DNA from: Aporrectodea caliginosa
Lineage: Eukaryota; Annelida; Clitellata; Crassiclitellata; Lumbricidae
NCBI GenBank assembly: GCA_020284085.1
Contig: JACEVL010000104.1
Span: 1,202,315 to 1,266,314 of the forward strand
Length of the DNA: 64,000 nt
Direction: 5' to 3'
Each line of letters begins with the position of its first letter. Position 1 is the stretch's first letter. This document shows positions 30,471 through 53,215 of the stretch, one piece after another. The position numbers were made by a program, and so were the translations under genes. Below the pieces are notes generated by a model, which saw only the letters and a list, made by a program, of their open reading frames with translations, searched no databases and was not told where the DNA came from.

Positions 30471-32177
30471 CACCTGCGCTTTTACACAGTGCAATCGTAG
30501 ACCAAGTGACTGAAAACACGACACGTTTCTGCAATGAATCCCACTATAGCCTATGCATGCTTGTCATGCCTACAAACACCACTGCGGTCACTATTCTACA
30601 ATCCAGTTCAAGATTAATCTATTTCTCTCCTATTGTTAGAAGCATTCGCGTGCAGTCAGATCCCTATACTTTTCTTTGTGAATTCCAGCACCAACTTGTT
30701 TTGGCTTTCAGCTGTTGTGGCTTCCTGCTCTCGTCCATCAGAACTAATCACTTTTGCATGGATAGGGATTTTATGGCAAATCATAAAACTGTTGCCATGA
30801 TTGCTTCTTCGCTGTGGAATGATTTTGGTGACTCGCTAACTGTCACAACTCGAGCGCTGTGTAAATACTTGCTTCATCTGCTAATTTTCAAACAGTTTGT
30901 TCAGTTCGTGAGAAGTGCTATAAAAAAATCCATATAAATCTACTAAATCAATAGGCCTAATTCAAATTGTTAGCTTAGTTTTGAACGCAGAAAGACGGAC
31001 GAAAAGAAATCAGAACAGCTAAACTCATACTAACTCTGGAAATTAGAAACAAATGAACAACGAGAGTTACAAAATAAATTTAATCTCTTGGTTTCTTCTT
31101 TTTCACATCTCACTCAAATCTTCAAATATTAAAGCAAACTGTATTTCAGTCCACAGTGGTATAGCTTTCCACTAAACCATTTCCTTACATTTCAATTCTA
31201 ATTCTTTCGAATGTATGCACAATATCTAGCATACAATTTTTACCTCCATCTCAGCGGTTCACGTTAATGTCTCTATAGGCCTTAAGCAGCTGTACACTCG
31301 TGTCAATAAATCGTCGATGGCTAAGCAAACAGCGTTTAAGCTATATTCATGACTAGAGCACCTGTTTTATACCATGCTATAGGTCGAATACGTCTCTGCA
31401 TGAAATTGATCAAATTGTAATAAACATACATGAAGGAGAGGAGGAATATGGGAAGAAATGTAAGGAAAAGAGAAGCTGTTCTAAAGAGGAAAATAAAAAT
31501 CATGCCTAGCAATTTGATTAGCGATGGCGATTCATAGAGCAACTATACCTACTTAGCCACTACAGGTAGGCCTATTATATAGAACGGGATAGCCTAGTAT
31601 TTAAAATTTATGCAATGGTACTTGGAGGTATAACTGACAAGATTGAAGAAGACAAAAATTATTAATTTGCTTTAACAGAATGTCAATCGGTCGCCCAATC
31701 AGTAACACGCTCGCCTCTCATCTAACAATCGATTGTTCGATTAACCTGTTGAGCGGATCCAGCCTATAGCGAACTTAATTGGGTTAGTCTTCTCTGTCAC
31801 CAAGCAGTAATATAAAACAAAAGAAAAATAATTACGTGAATTGAACTCAGGGTCACAGGTCCCTTTGCTGCTCGTATAACGCTAGAAACAGCTATCAGAA
31901 ATGAACACGCGGAAGACTATTAATAATTGTTTAGAGTATAGACTGACTGTGTGCAACGGTCAATCACGTTGACAGAATCAATCTGCGTCATGCGAGTATG
32001 GTGGCCGATGTCAGATCTGGTTAATCGCTGCTGGTTCTAAGTGTTAATCTGTACCCCTCTGTTACAGTATGGGATTGGCATCACTTTTGAATATTAGGCT
32101 ATACCCGCTAGCCTTACAGTCAAATTCGTGGGTCCATAGCTGGTTTACCTGTGGCGCAAGGCATGTGGACCAGCTTA
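30471..32177. other. Intergenic with minor repeats
   Basis: No exon supported. A frame at 30506-30937 ends with a faint LINE-like SLWNDF motif but is otherwise unrecognisable. A dispersed repeat copy is at about 31145-31197. Degenerate tRNA-like boxes (GAGTTCAATTC on the minus strand near 31850) suggest SINE remnants. Confidence 0.4.
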
Positions 32178-32185
32178 TTACGCTG

Positions 32186-32718
32186 TAGAGAGTGACATGG
32201 GGAATTTCCCCGCGGGAAAACCGCGGTAACCGCGGTAAATCCCGCGGTAATGGGGACAACAATCGCGGTAATACCGCGGTAATGGGGACAACAATTGCGG
32301 TAATACCGCGGTAATGGGGTTTACTCTCGCGGTAATACCGCGGTAATGGGGAATGAGCCGGCAAGAAACCCGGGTGATGTTAAGAACTTGAGAACTGATA
32401 AGGAGATTTTCTTATTTCCTGAAGCCTTCTAGTCAGAAATGGTCAAGACTAGGTTAATACAAACTGTCGATAAGATAATTACAGACAAATGAAGTCAGCA
32501 ATACAAATAGCTTTGTAAGCTAAAATATGTTATTTTTTAAATTTTAATTGGTGTAAACTTTTGCGGGGAACGATGTCGTCCTGCGGGGATGGGATGGGGG
32601 ATGCGGGGATGGGGGGGGGATGGGGACAAACCCTGCGGGGATGGGGCAGGGATGGGGAAGACTTTCTTGTTGCGGGGCAGGGGATGGGGACGAGATTGTC
32701 TCCCCATGTCACTCTCTA
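32186..32718. mobile_element. hAT-type MITE, 533 bp, with CCGCGGTAAT tandem repeats
   Basis: Perfect 18-bp terminal inverted repeats TAGAGAGTGACATGGGGA / TCCCCATGTCACTCTCTA with an exact 8-bp target duplication TTACGCTG (32178-32185 and 32719-32726). The left interior is a tandem array of CCGCGGTAATGGGGACAACA-like units. The right interior is G-rich GGGGATGGGG repeats (about 32574-32700). No open reading frame is meaningful. Confidence 0.9.
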
Positions 32719-32816
32719 TTACGCTGTCCAATAGCTATGACTAACAGATTGAAGTCGTCTTTCTACTGAAACACTCTTTATTAATTACAGTTCTGTACAA
32801 TGGGCCTACGATCTGG

Positions 32817-32900
32817 ATTCATTCATTCATTCATTCATTCATTCATTCATTCATTCATTCCGAGGATTTATATAGCACCTGTTCAAGGTCACACAGAAGA
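32817..32900 (-). repeat. (CATT)n with retrotransposon 3'-end motif
   Basis: (CATT)n followed by GAGGATTTATATAGCACCTG on the plus strand, the same arrangement as at 24089-24140, read as a LINE or SINE tail on the minus strand. Confidence 0.5.
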
Positions 32901-33095
32901 CACCGACTCCAGCATGGCGAAAAAGCACAGTTTTAAGATTGATATAAAACGTGTCAGAGAGAGTTCTGGGAAGTAGGCATAAAAAACTAAAAATGTAGAA
33001 AAATGCGATCATATCCAATGGAAACCACGAAAACTAAACCCCGAAAAATTGCTTTCTGGCTACGCTCCTGAATATATACATTATAGGCTACATCT

Positions 33096-33130
33096 AAACA
33101 TACATAAACATACATACATACATACATACA

Positions 33131-33162
<32 letters not shown>

Positions 33163-33280
33163 CATACATACATACATACATACATACATACATACATACA
33201 TACATACATACATACATACATACATACATACATACATACATACATACATACATACATACATACATACATACACACACATA
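33096..33280. repeat. (TACA)n microsatellite
   Basis: About 180 bp of CATA/TACA units. Both strands give artefactual H/T/Y/I or M/C/V/Y open frames. Confidence 0.97.
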
Positions 33281-33405
33281 TTCATGCGTACGAACCCGCA
33301 GAAAGATAGATCTATAGATTGCAGCTGTAGAGCTTATAGCATTGCAAGCCGTACATGATGTGCTGTTCCCTGTCTGCATATAATATGTTCTCAAATCTGT
33401 CTTAT

Positions 33406-41407
<8,002 letters not shown>

Positions 41408-41794
41408 CCTTTAACAGCCTCCGGATCTAGAACAGACATGGGAGTGTTGAGAAATTTACATAGCGCCCTGTTCGTTTATTTATTTAGCGCCTATTTGACG
41501 GAGATCTTTACGACCGACGTATTATGTAACTAACATGCAATTTCAGATCGAAAATGTAAATTAATTGATAACTGAAGTCAATTGCGGATTCATAATGTTT
41601 AAATTCACACTGATTACTAATTCACATTTTAAAGCATACTATAAACTATGAAACTGAAAAGGTTTCTTAATTATGGGCAGCTGCAAAGCAAGGTTTCCAA
41701 TTATGATTTGCTTCGCAGGTCTTGTCGTTAACTTCCCTGATTACACCGGTATGGTTCCAGAGTTATGTGTGCGCAGGCAACTAGCCAAAGGGTG

Positions 41795-41945
41795 TTACAT
41801 GCAGGGCTCGAACCCATAACCGTTGGACCACGGACCAAGCGTGCTACCGACAGCGCTCGTGAATAAGCTGGTGTCCTGCGCTTGGCTTTCGAGTGGCGCT
41901 TTAGAAGTTTAGAGTTGACGATTACGATGACTGGACTCGGCAGTC
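41795..41945. repeat. tRNA-like SINE head next to LINE 3' end
   Basis: On the minus strand GGTAGCACGCTTGG and GGGTTCGAGCCCTGC (near-perfect pol III A and B boxes, about 30 nt apart) occupy 41800-41848. From 41848 to 41940 the plus strand carries the LINE 3'-end module CAGCGCTCGTGAATAAGC...GTGGCGCTTTAGAAG with a GACGATTACG tail. No cloverleaf is complete. Confidence 0.6.
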
Positions 41946-42079
41946 TATAGTTAGTGTAGTGTAGTTCGTGTAGTTCACTTGGACTGACACTCACGGGAGC
42001 AATGGACTTGACAAATGACTTAGGACAATGGAGGTCATTCATTCGTACCCATCGCCGCCAAATGGCTGGCGTCAGGAAC

Positions 42080-42231
<152 letters not shown>

Positions 42232-42806
42232 AGTTCGTGTAGCTTGTAGGATTTCCTTAAAAAAAATCGGAAACCTACCTCATGATCGAAGTATATATCC
42301 ACATGAAAACGAAATGCCTCCACACGGTCGATCGAAATGACTGAAATTCCTCAATATCCCAGGTAAATGATATAATAAACGAGTATCGAACAGCTGCCTA
42401 TTTAGTCTGAACGATAGAAATACTGGCCTATATAGAAAACTGCGCATCTTCTCTGCATATCTATGCACATACTAAAAACTTATCGATCTGTGAACCACCA
42501 GCTGCAGCTCGCTACTCGCTACGGTTGATATGCTTCTCGTTGCCCTATTTGCGCTTGATCAACCTGTCAGAGTTTGGGTTTTCGCGCCCATGCCCTGAAT
42601 TCCCACCCACCCTACACTGTTTCGCGCGCATCTGTCTCCTTTTGCTTAAGACTATAATTAGACCGTACTTTTATGGCTATACAACCGATTTGTAAACTTA
42701 TAGACCGGTCTTCTCTAATGTATATATCTGTATGTACATATGCTTGCATATATATATATACGTACATGTATGCATGTATGTATGTATGTATATATATATA
42801 TATATA

Positions 42807-43765
42807 ACTTCGGTCAAATTCCTGGGAGTATATGTAGATCAATTTTTAACTTGGAAGGTCCATATAGAAAATATTTCTAAGAAAATGGCGAAAAGTGTAG
42901 GTATCTTGGCCCGTACTGCCCACCTTCTACCGACTAGAATTAGACTTAGCCTATATTACTCCTTAGTCCACCCTTATCTATCTTACTGTAATGTAGTTTG
43001 GGCCTCTAATTACCCTTCTCGATTGGTTAGGTTAAATTTATTGCAAAAAAGAGCAGCCAGAATTATCTTGGGTAACTTGAGCTCCCTGTCCTCTCAGGCC
43101 ATGTTACAGAAATTAAACATTTGTAATATAGAACAGATTAGAATTAAACAGACCTCAGAGTTTATGTTTAAATACACGCATAAGCTCTTGCCTGCAGCTT
43201 TTACTGACTTCTTTAGCTTGATATGCCAATCTAATCCTTACAATGTTAGGACATCTTCCAATTATAGAGGAATTGCCACTAGAACGAATACACGGAAATT
43301 CTCGATCAAAAGTGCTGGCCCTAGGACATGGAATAATCTCCCTGTCACCATTCGTGTTTCTCCTTGCATTTCTGTATTTAAAAAGAAACTCCGTCATCAT
43401 TTACTGACTGTGGACAGTGGATCCATAACTCTCACCAGGCATGCTTCCCTTGCTATTACCTGCCTTGTGTGCCTCTTATTGTGTGTACATACTGTGCTCG
43501 GTGCAGGCACTCATTGTGTTTATTTTTTGCGATGTAGTTTTTTTTATTTAGTTAACTAGTTAAGCTCTTCAAATTTTGGTGCTCTCATGCATAACCGGTG
43601 CTACCTTTTACCATGTACATGGGTAACCCTGTCAGCGGGACCCCGGTCCCTTAAGGGTTTCTCACCCTTTGCTTTTTGTTTGCCAATGTATGATCTGTTT
43701 GTGATGTTGTAATATACCTAAAAAAAGCAATAAAATTTTTGGTTATGGCTATGGTTATGGTTATG
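42807..43765 (+). mobile_element. Non-LTR retrotransposon 3' half, open RT C-terminus
   Basis: An uninterrupted frame from 42807 to the stop at 43557-43559 encodes the thumb and C-terminal part of a LINE reverse transcriptase: FLGVYVDQFLTWKVHI, then SYCNVVWASNYPSRL, LLQKRAARIILG, FSIKSAGPRTWNNLP and FKKKLRHH. The 5' side is cut off by a (TATA)n run. The 3' untranslated part contains AATAAAATTTTT and ends in a (GGTTAT)n tail at about 43740-43765. It belongs to the CR1/L2/Jockey-like grouping; the clade is not fixed. Intactness suggests a young insertion. It lies between MS4A-like copies 2 and 1. Confidence 0.85.
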
Positions 43766-43773
43766 TAAGTATG

Positions 43774-44080
43774 CAGACATATGAAGCATTACAGCTTATG
43801 TATGTATGTTTGTATGTACGTAAGTGTGTACGTACAGTATGTAAGTATCAATACACATCACTGTGCCATCAGAGAAGCGCTGTATGTATGCGTAATTGCG
43901 TATGTACGTACGTCTGTATACGTCTGTACGTATATATATGAATATATGTATGTATGTATATATAGATATGAACATTTATACAGCGCCTTTCAGAAACACC
44001 TCAAAGGCGCTCAATATGTATCAATGTATATGGTCATTTATATAGCACCTTACAAAAACCTCACGAAGGCGCTTGTCGAT
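43774..44080. repeat. GTAT-rich tract with two retrotransposon 3'-end motifs
   Basis: Irregular GTATGTAT/GTACGTA microsatellite, then two antisense tail motifs: CATTTATACAGCGCCTTTC (43974) with AAAGGCGCTC, and CATTTATATAGCACCTTAC (44035) with GAAGGCGCTT. Confidence 0.55.
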
Positions 44081-44559
44081 GGTAATAGATGCCATACGCT
44101 GTCAGAAGTTGGGCGAATGAATGGATTCCATCCCTCCTCCTAAACTGAAAGGATTCCAAATGCAATTCGCCTTTCCAGCTTAAATCCCTGGATACGCCCC
44201 AATATCAATGCATCTTCGTTTAGGAAATCCTTTAAACGATTGGTTGTCATTTCATTTCGTTTTCTCCAATGGCCTGTTTTTCTTCATGTGCAATTAGGAC
44301 ATCATGATTTATAGATGCAAGAGAACGTTTTCATTGAATTTAAAGGACGGTACTCGCATTTATATATTATAAATGTATCTCTGTGCGCGCGCGCTCGTGT
44401 GTGATATGTAGTGTGCATGTGTGTGTGGTGAATGCTTTGTTATTGGGCAATTACCCAGTGAGCAATCACAGGAACGTATAAGAATGAAAACAAAGCATAT
44501 TATAATTATCTCCAATACTACTCCGACAAATGTTAATTACTGCTACTACCAATCACATG

Positions 44560-44660
44560 TCCACAGCTGCTGCTGCTGCTGCTGCTGCTACATTCGGTGA
44601 CTACTTTGAGAGAGTGAGAGAGAAGAGACAGACAGACAGACAAACAGACAGACGGACAGA
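44560..44660. repeat. (CTG)n and (GACA)n microsatellites
   Basis: Short CTG run at 44570-44589, and GACAGACAGACAAACAGACA at 44626-44658. Confidence 0.85.
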
Positions 44661-44801
44661 GCGATAAATAGAAAGAGGTAGGACGTTTGTGATAGAAGGA
44701 GCGAAGACGGGAACAACGAGGCTTTTAATCTGGTCCAATGGTGGTGATAATCCTTGTATACAGATAATGTCAGATCTAGACGTCCTTCATTCCGTCCTGT
44801 C

Positions 44802-49140
<4,339 letters not shown>

Positions 49141-49171
49141 CGATTCCCTTGCTTTCTTCCTAAAATAAGAT

Positions 49172-49345
49172 GCAATTTTGTAATGTAATGTAAATCTACG
49201 AAAATTCTCGGCGCCCACAAAAGCCACGTCAGGGACCAGCGTATTCGCCGGTGCTGTATCCAATCAAGTCCGCAATAGCCAGGCTGCTCTGTTCGTTCCT
49301 CGGCCAGGTCAAAATCCGGGGAGGTCAAGCCGAGGATACAGCATG
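49172..49345 (-). repeat. Retrotransposon 3'-end family B
   Basis: Close relative of 39843-40010: GTAATGTAAATCTACGAAAA, GGCGCCCACAAAAGCC, CGCCGGTGCTGTATCC, AATCAAGTCCGCAATAGCC and GAGGTCAAGCCG. It sits just upstream of MS4A-like copy 1; the open frame running through it into exon 1 is not part of the gene. Confidence 0.6.
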
Positions 49346-49365
49346 GTGCTGTGGTGGTAATAGAT

Positions 49366-50175
49366 CAGTGCTTCCCAAAGTGGTGGTCCGCGGACCGGTG
49401 CCCGGCCGCGAGCCCTCGGTTGCCGGTCCGCAAAGTTAGTCAAGAAATTGGTCAAATTGTCTCGGAATCAATAAATGGCTATTATGTTTAAAAGTCATAA
49501 CAAAAACACTTACTAGGGTAGCATTTAAAGGGTAATAAAATCATAGAATTGGCTATTAGGGGTCGTCCATTAATTATGTCAACAAATTTTAGGCTGCTTT
49601 TGACCCCCCACCCTCTTGTCAACAACTGTCAAACATTGACGGACCCCTTAAAAAATTATGTCAACAATACCAGACCCCCTACAAAAAAGAAACACAATGG
49701 CTCAATACATGTAGAATCATTAAAAAAACCATTTACACTAACAAATGCAAACTCGAATTTCGAAATGTTTATTACCAGCCGTTTAGTAGTAGCCTATTAA
49801 ACATTAAGCACTTTATACATTTTTAGCATTACTTCATGTTTTCGCTACCATTTTGAAGGGTCTGTGTTGATTCATTGGAAAAAAATTTTTGACGTCAAAT
49901 TGTACCGAACCCCCTCCCCTTGTCAACAACTGTCAAACTTTTCCAAACCCTCCCCCTATTCTGTTGACATAATTAATGGACGACCCATAAGCATGCATTT
50001 AAATCAATTTTAATACATATTTGAAGAATTTATTTTAGGTTACCGAAAAAGAGACATAATTAATCAACTGGGCAGTGGGCACTGGTCCTCCTGCAGTGGG
50101 AAAATTCCTGCCGGTCCGTGACACTGAAAGTTAATTTCTGCCGGTCCGTCACAGTGAAAAGTTTGGGAAGCACTG
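49366..50175. mobile_element. hAT-type nonautonomous element, 810 bp
   Basis: Inverted termini CAGTGCTTCCCAAA and TTTGGGAAGCACTG, flanked by an exact 8-bp duplication TAATAGAT (49358-49365 and 50176-50183). Subterminal GGTCCGCGGACCGGTG and CCGGTCCGTCACAGTG repeats are visible. No transposase. A second MITE has inserted inside it (49559-49987). Confidence 0.88.
49559..49987. mobile_element. Nested 429-bp MITE with GGGTCGTCCATTAATTATG ends
   Basis: Long near-perfect terminal inverted repeats, GGGTCGTCCATTAATTATGT at the left and its inverse ACATAATTAATGGACGACCC at the right, continuing inward with GTCAACA/TGTTGAC. Probable 2-bp TA target duplication (49557-49558 and 49988-49989). A decayed relative is at 29542-29630. 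It is younger than the surrounding hAT element. Confidence 0.8.
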
Positions 50176-50265
50176 TAATAGATGATAATGGTGATTGTGT
50201 GATGGCGCAGGAGTAGAATCAGGACATGATAGTTGTCAGATAATAAATGTCCTGAATGCTTAGTC

Positions 50266-50325
50266 CATACTCTGGCAGTGCCAGTCCCAAGCCTGGATAA
50301 AGGAGGAGGGCGACGCATTGTCCAG
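50266..50325 (+). repeat. Dispersed repeat (CTCTGGCAGTGCCAGTCCCA family)
   Basis: Matches 2965-3010 almost exactly and continues AAAGGAGGAGGGCGACGC. An inverted, diverged relative at 50925-51005 reads GGCGTCGCCCTCCTCCTG then TATCCAAGCATGAGATTGGC. Confidence 0.7.
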
Positions 50326-50370
50326 TTGTCAGATTCATTCACTCATTCGTTAACTCATTCGCAATATTCG

Positions 50371-50904
50371 TAATCGTAATCGTAATCGTAATCTCCAAAC
50401 TTCTAAAGCGCCACTCGAAAGCCAAGCGCAGGGCACCAGCTTATTCACGAGCGCTGCGTCTAATCAGAGGGGTTGTCCAAAAGAGTAGTCCGAGGGAGGT
50501 CCGAGAGGGAGGTTTCCAGGGGATCAGAGAGGGCACAGCAGATGTTAAGGCGGGTGTCTTTTAGGTCGAGGATTGGAAGGTACAGGATCAGATGAGTCAG
50601 GATAAGAGTTCTTGAAAAGCAGAGACTTTAGTTTCGAGTGGAAAGCCTTGGGGCTGATGGATAGAGGAGCCTGAGGCAGATGATGGTGGATGATTGGCGA
50701 TGATGGTGGAGGAACCGAAAAAGTGCGGAATTCAGGAGGTAGATCGTTCCAGAGACGCGGCGCAGTGTTGGATATTGCTCGGTTGGAGAACTTGAGATGA
50801 GTACATTGAGTAGTGACCGGGGGTCTAGAAAGAGTGATTATGTATACCGTCCCTGCAAGATGAAGGGAGGAATAGCTATTGTTATTTGTTAATGTTATAT
50901 TCAT
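50371..50904 (-). mobile_element. LINE ORF2 C-terminus with 3' end and (ATTACG)n tail
   Basis: Minus-strand frame contains FSNRAISNTAPRLWNDLPPE and ISPKAFHSKLKSLLFKNSYP, the terminal signatures of L2/CR1-like ORF2. Downstream follow GGACAACCCCTCTG, CGCAGCGCTCGTGAATAAGC, GCGCTTTAGAAGTTTGGAG and an (ATTACG)n tail at 50371-50392. This copy defines the family whose truncated 3' ends are scattered through the window. Confidence 0.78.
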
Positions 50905-50924
50905 TCGTCCACACTTTGGTTAGT

Positions 50925-51005
50925 TGCTGTTTAACGACACCGTGTCATAACAAATGGCGTCGCCCTCCTCCTGTATCCAAGCATGAGATTGGCACCACCA
51001 GAGTA
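50925..51005 (-). repeat. Dispersed repeat, diverged inverted copy
   Basis: Contains TGCTGTTTAACGACACCGTG and GCCCTCCTCCTGTATCC, an inverted relative of 50266-50325. Confidence 0.6.
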
Positions 51006-51324
51006 TACGGAGCATTCAAAACTTTTATTATAATCCCTCTCCAATATACCTACTGAGAGGCGCTCCCAGCCCAGCCCAGGCGGAATAGAACATAAATATA
51101 TGTTTTAATTGGTAGAAAGTGCATGCAGAGTCCCAAGCTAAGAAATGCGCAAATCCAAAGGTAGGCTATTCCAGGTGGATGGCTCGCGATCGACCATCGA
51201 AATCAGCGCTGCACTGTCGAAGTGTGTGAGAGAAGGAACAAATGGTTCACATCGAACAGTGTAACGAATAAATATTATTTCTAGAATATAATCGATTAGT
51301 TACATCTATTTCTGTTATCATATC
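51006..51324. other. Intergenic, nothing recognised
   Basis: No exon or named repeat seen on either strand. Confidence 0.35.
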
Positions 51325-51338
51325 ATTTGTCGTCATCG

Positions 51339-51374
<36 letters not shown>

Positions 51375-51505
51375 ATAATAGCATCATCATCATCGTCGTC
51401 ATCATCATCATCATCATCATCACATCATCAACATCATCGTCATCGTCATGTCATCAACATCATCATCATCATCAACAACAACAACATCATCATCATCATC
51501 ATCAT
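51325..51505. repeat. (CAT)n/(ATC)n microsatellite
   Basis: Imperfect CAT repeats with CGT and AACAAC interruptions. A short CAG/CTG run follows at 51656-51676 and ends about 80 nt from a gtaaga on the minus strand; no exon could be confirmed there. Confidence 0.93.
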
Positions 51506-51840
51506 GTCAGATCACTTACCTCTTCAACTAACGACAAAACACCGTGACGATTACAACATTTATTCTGCGCACAAACTCTATGGAAGAATCTTACCTGTGC
51601 TTGGAACTGTCGTCGCACCTGAATTTGCGCGCAATGTTGAGTGTCTGTCTGCACCTGCTGCTGCTGCTGCTGCTGCTATGGGTATAGTTGCGTGACGATG
51701 GATGGCTGTGTTTCTCGTTGGCCAGGTAGAACTGGATCATTTGCTCCACGCCATGTCCCGTGCATGGGTCTCAATTACCGCAATAAACAACAAATCATGC
51801 GAGGCTACAACGATAATGATGCTTTTATTGTTGTTGACTA

Positions 51841-52465
51841 ACCAGTAGAGTTGGAGAGAAACCGGTAGAATAGTCGCCAAGCCAACGGACAAACCGATAG
51901 AGTAGGATAATAACCCATAGAGTAGTCGCCTAACCGAAAGAGTGGGCGCCTAACCGAAAGAGTAGGAGCCATGCAAACCGATAGAGTAGGAACCGAACCG
52001 AAAGAGTTGGAGCCAAATCGAAAGTGGAGGAGCGACAACGATAGAGTGGCATCTTTAGGCCTACCGATAGAGTATGTGGAGCCAGACCGATAAAGCAGGT
52101 GCCAAGCCGACGGAGTAGGAGCCAAAACAATGGAGTAGGGAAAAAACCTATGGAGAAGGAGCGAAACCGATAGAGTCCGGAGCCAAACGGATAGAGTAGA
52201 TTACGAACCGATAGAGTAGGAGCCAAACCGATAGAGGTTATAATAACTCATAGAGTAGGAGCCTAACCTATAGAGTTGGAGACAAACCGATAGAGTTGGA
52301 TTCAATTCCGCGGAGTAGAACCATAACCGATAATGTAGGTACCAAATCGATGGAGTAGAAGTCAAACCGATAGGGTAAAGCCAAACCGATGGAGTAGGAA
52401 CCAAACCGATAGAGTAGGAGCCAAATCGATAGCCTAGTGTAGGAGTCACACCGATTGAGTGGCAT
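51841..52465. repeat. Diverged 20-bp satellite, block 1
   Basis: About 31 units of an AAACCGATAGAGTAGGAGCC-type 20-mer with many substitutions. It is an older or edge version of the homogeneous array at 53216-55785 (same AAACCGATAGAGTA core). Minus-strand frames reading YRFGSYSIG-like periods are artefacts. Confidence 0.93.
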
Positions 52466-52924
52466 GCATATCTTTACTCATAGAGAACAATTCCTGCTTT
52501 AGTGAATATAACAATTTGATGTATCCCATTCCCATAGTCTATCGGATTGACCACTCAACCACACCATGGGCGTATTTAGGGGTGATTTAACGGGTTAACC
52601 AGTGGCGTAACCAGAGCTTCCCAAAAATTACGCAGATTCCAACCTCTCTGAGGGGAGGGGTCTGGGAAGAGGCTGCAAGGAACTTTTTTGGAGGGTTTGT
52701 AATGGTGCATTTTGGAGACCATCCTTTTGGTTAAAAGTAATAACATTTTACATCAGTTCTTTGGGAAATTATATAATTTCATAATTATATCTTGCCAGGA
52801 GGAAAACTTCCTTATTCGTGCCTGAACACTCCTAGCAATCCTATTACTTTTACATAAAACAAAAAACCAGACAAAGATAATTAATTATACGAGACGAAGA
52901 TACAAAAGATTTGCCTCTAGTCTA
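52466..52924. other. Spacer between satellite blocks
   Basis: Contains partial dispersed repeats: GGGCGTATTTAGGGG at 52567 and CAGTGGCGTAACCAGAG at 52600, the latter resembling a hAT terminus, but no second end or duplication was found. Confidence 0.4.
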
Positions 52925-53215
52925 CGGGTCGGATCTCTTCCTCCCAACCCTCCATTTCGCTCTCTGCCTCCCGACCCTCCATTTCGTTCTATTCCTCCCT
53001 TTTCTCCATTTCGCTCTCTTCCTCCATTTCGCTCTCTTCCTCCCTTTCCTCCATTTCGCTCTCTTCCTCCCTATCCTCCATTTCGCTCTCTTACTCCCTT
53101 TCCTTTATTCGCTCTCTTCCTCCCTACCCTCCATTTCTCTCTTCCTTCCTACCCTCCATTTCCCTCTCTTCCTCTTTATCCTCCATTTCGCTCTCTTTCT
53201 CCATACCCCCATTTC
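52925..53215. repeat. Polypyrimidine minisatellite
   Basis: Irregular tandem repeat of TCTCTTCCTCCCTTTCCTCC and ATTTCGC words, almost entirely pyrimidine on the plus strand. It abuts the 20-bp satellite. Confidence 0.9.

Noticed and set aside
30506..30937. 143-residue plus-strand open frame
   Set aside because: Only a faint LINE-like SLWNDF motif at its end; no splice context or domain to support a gene.
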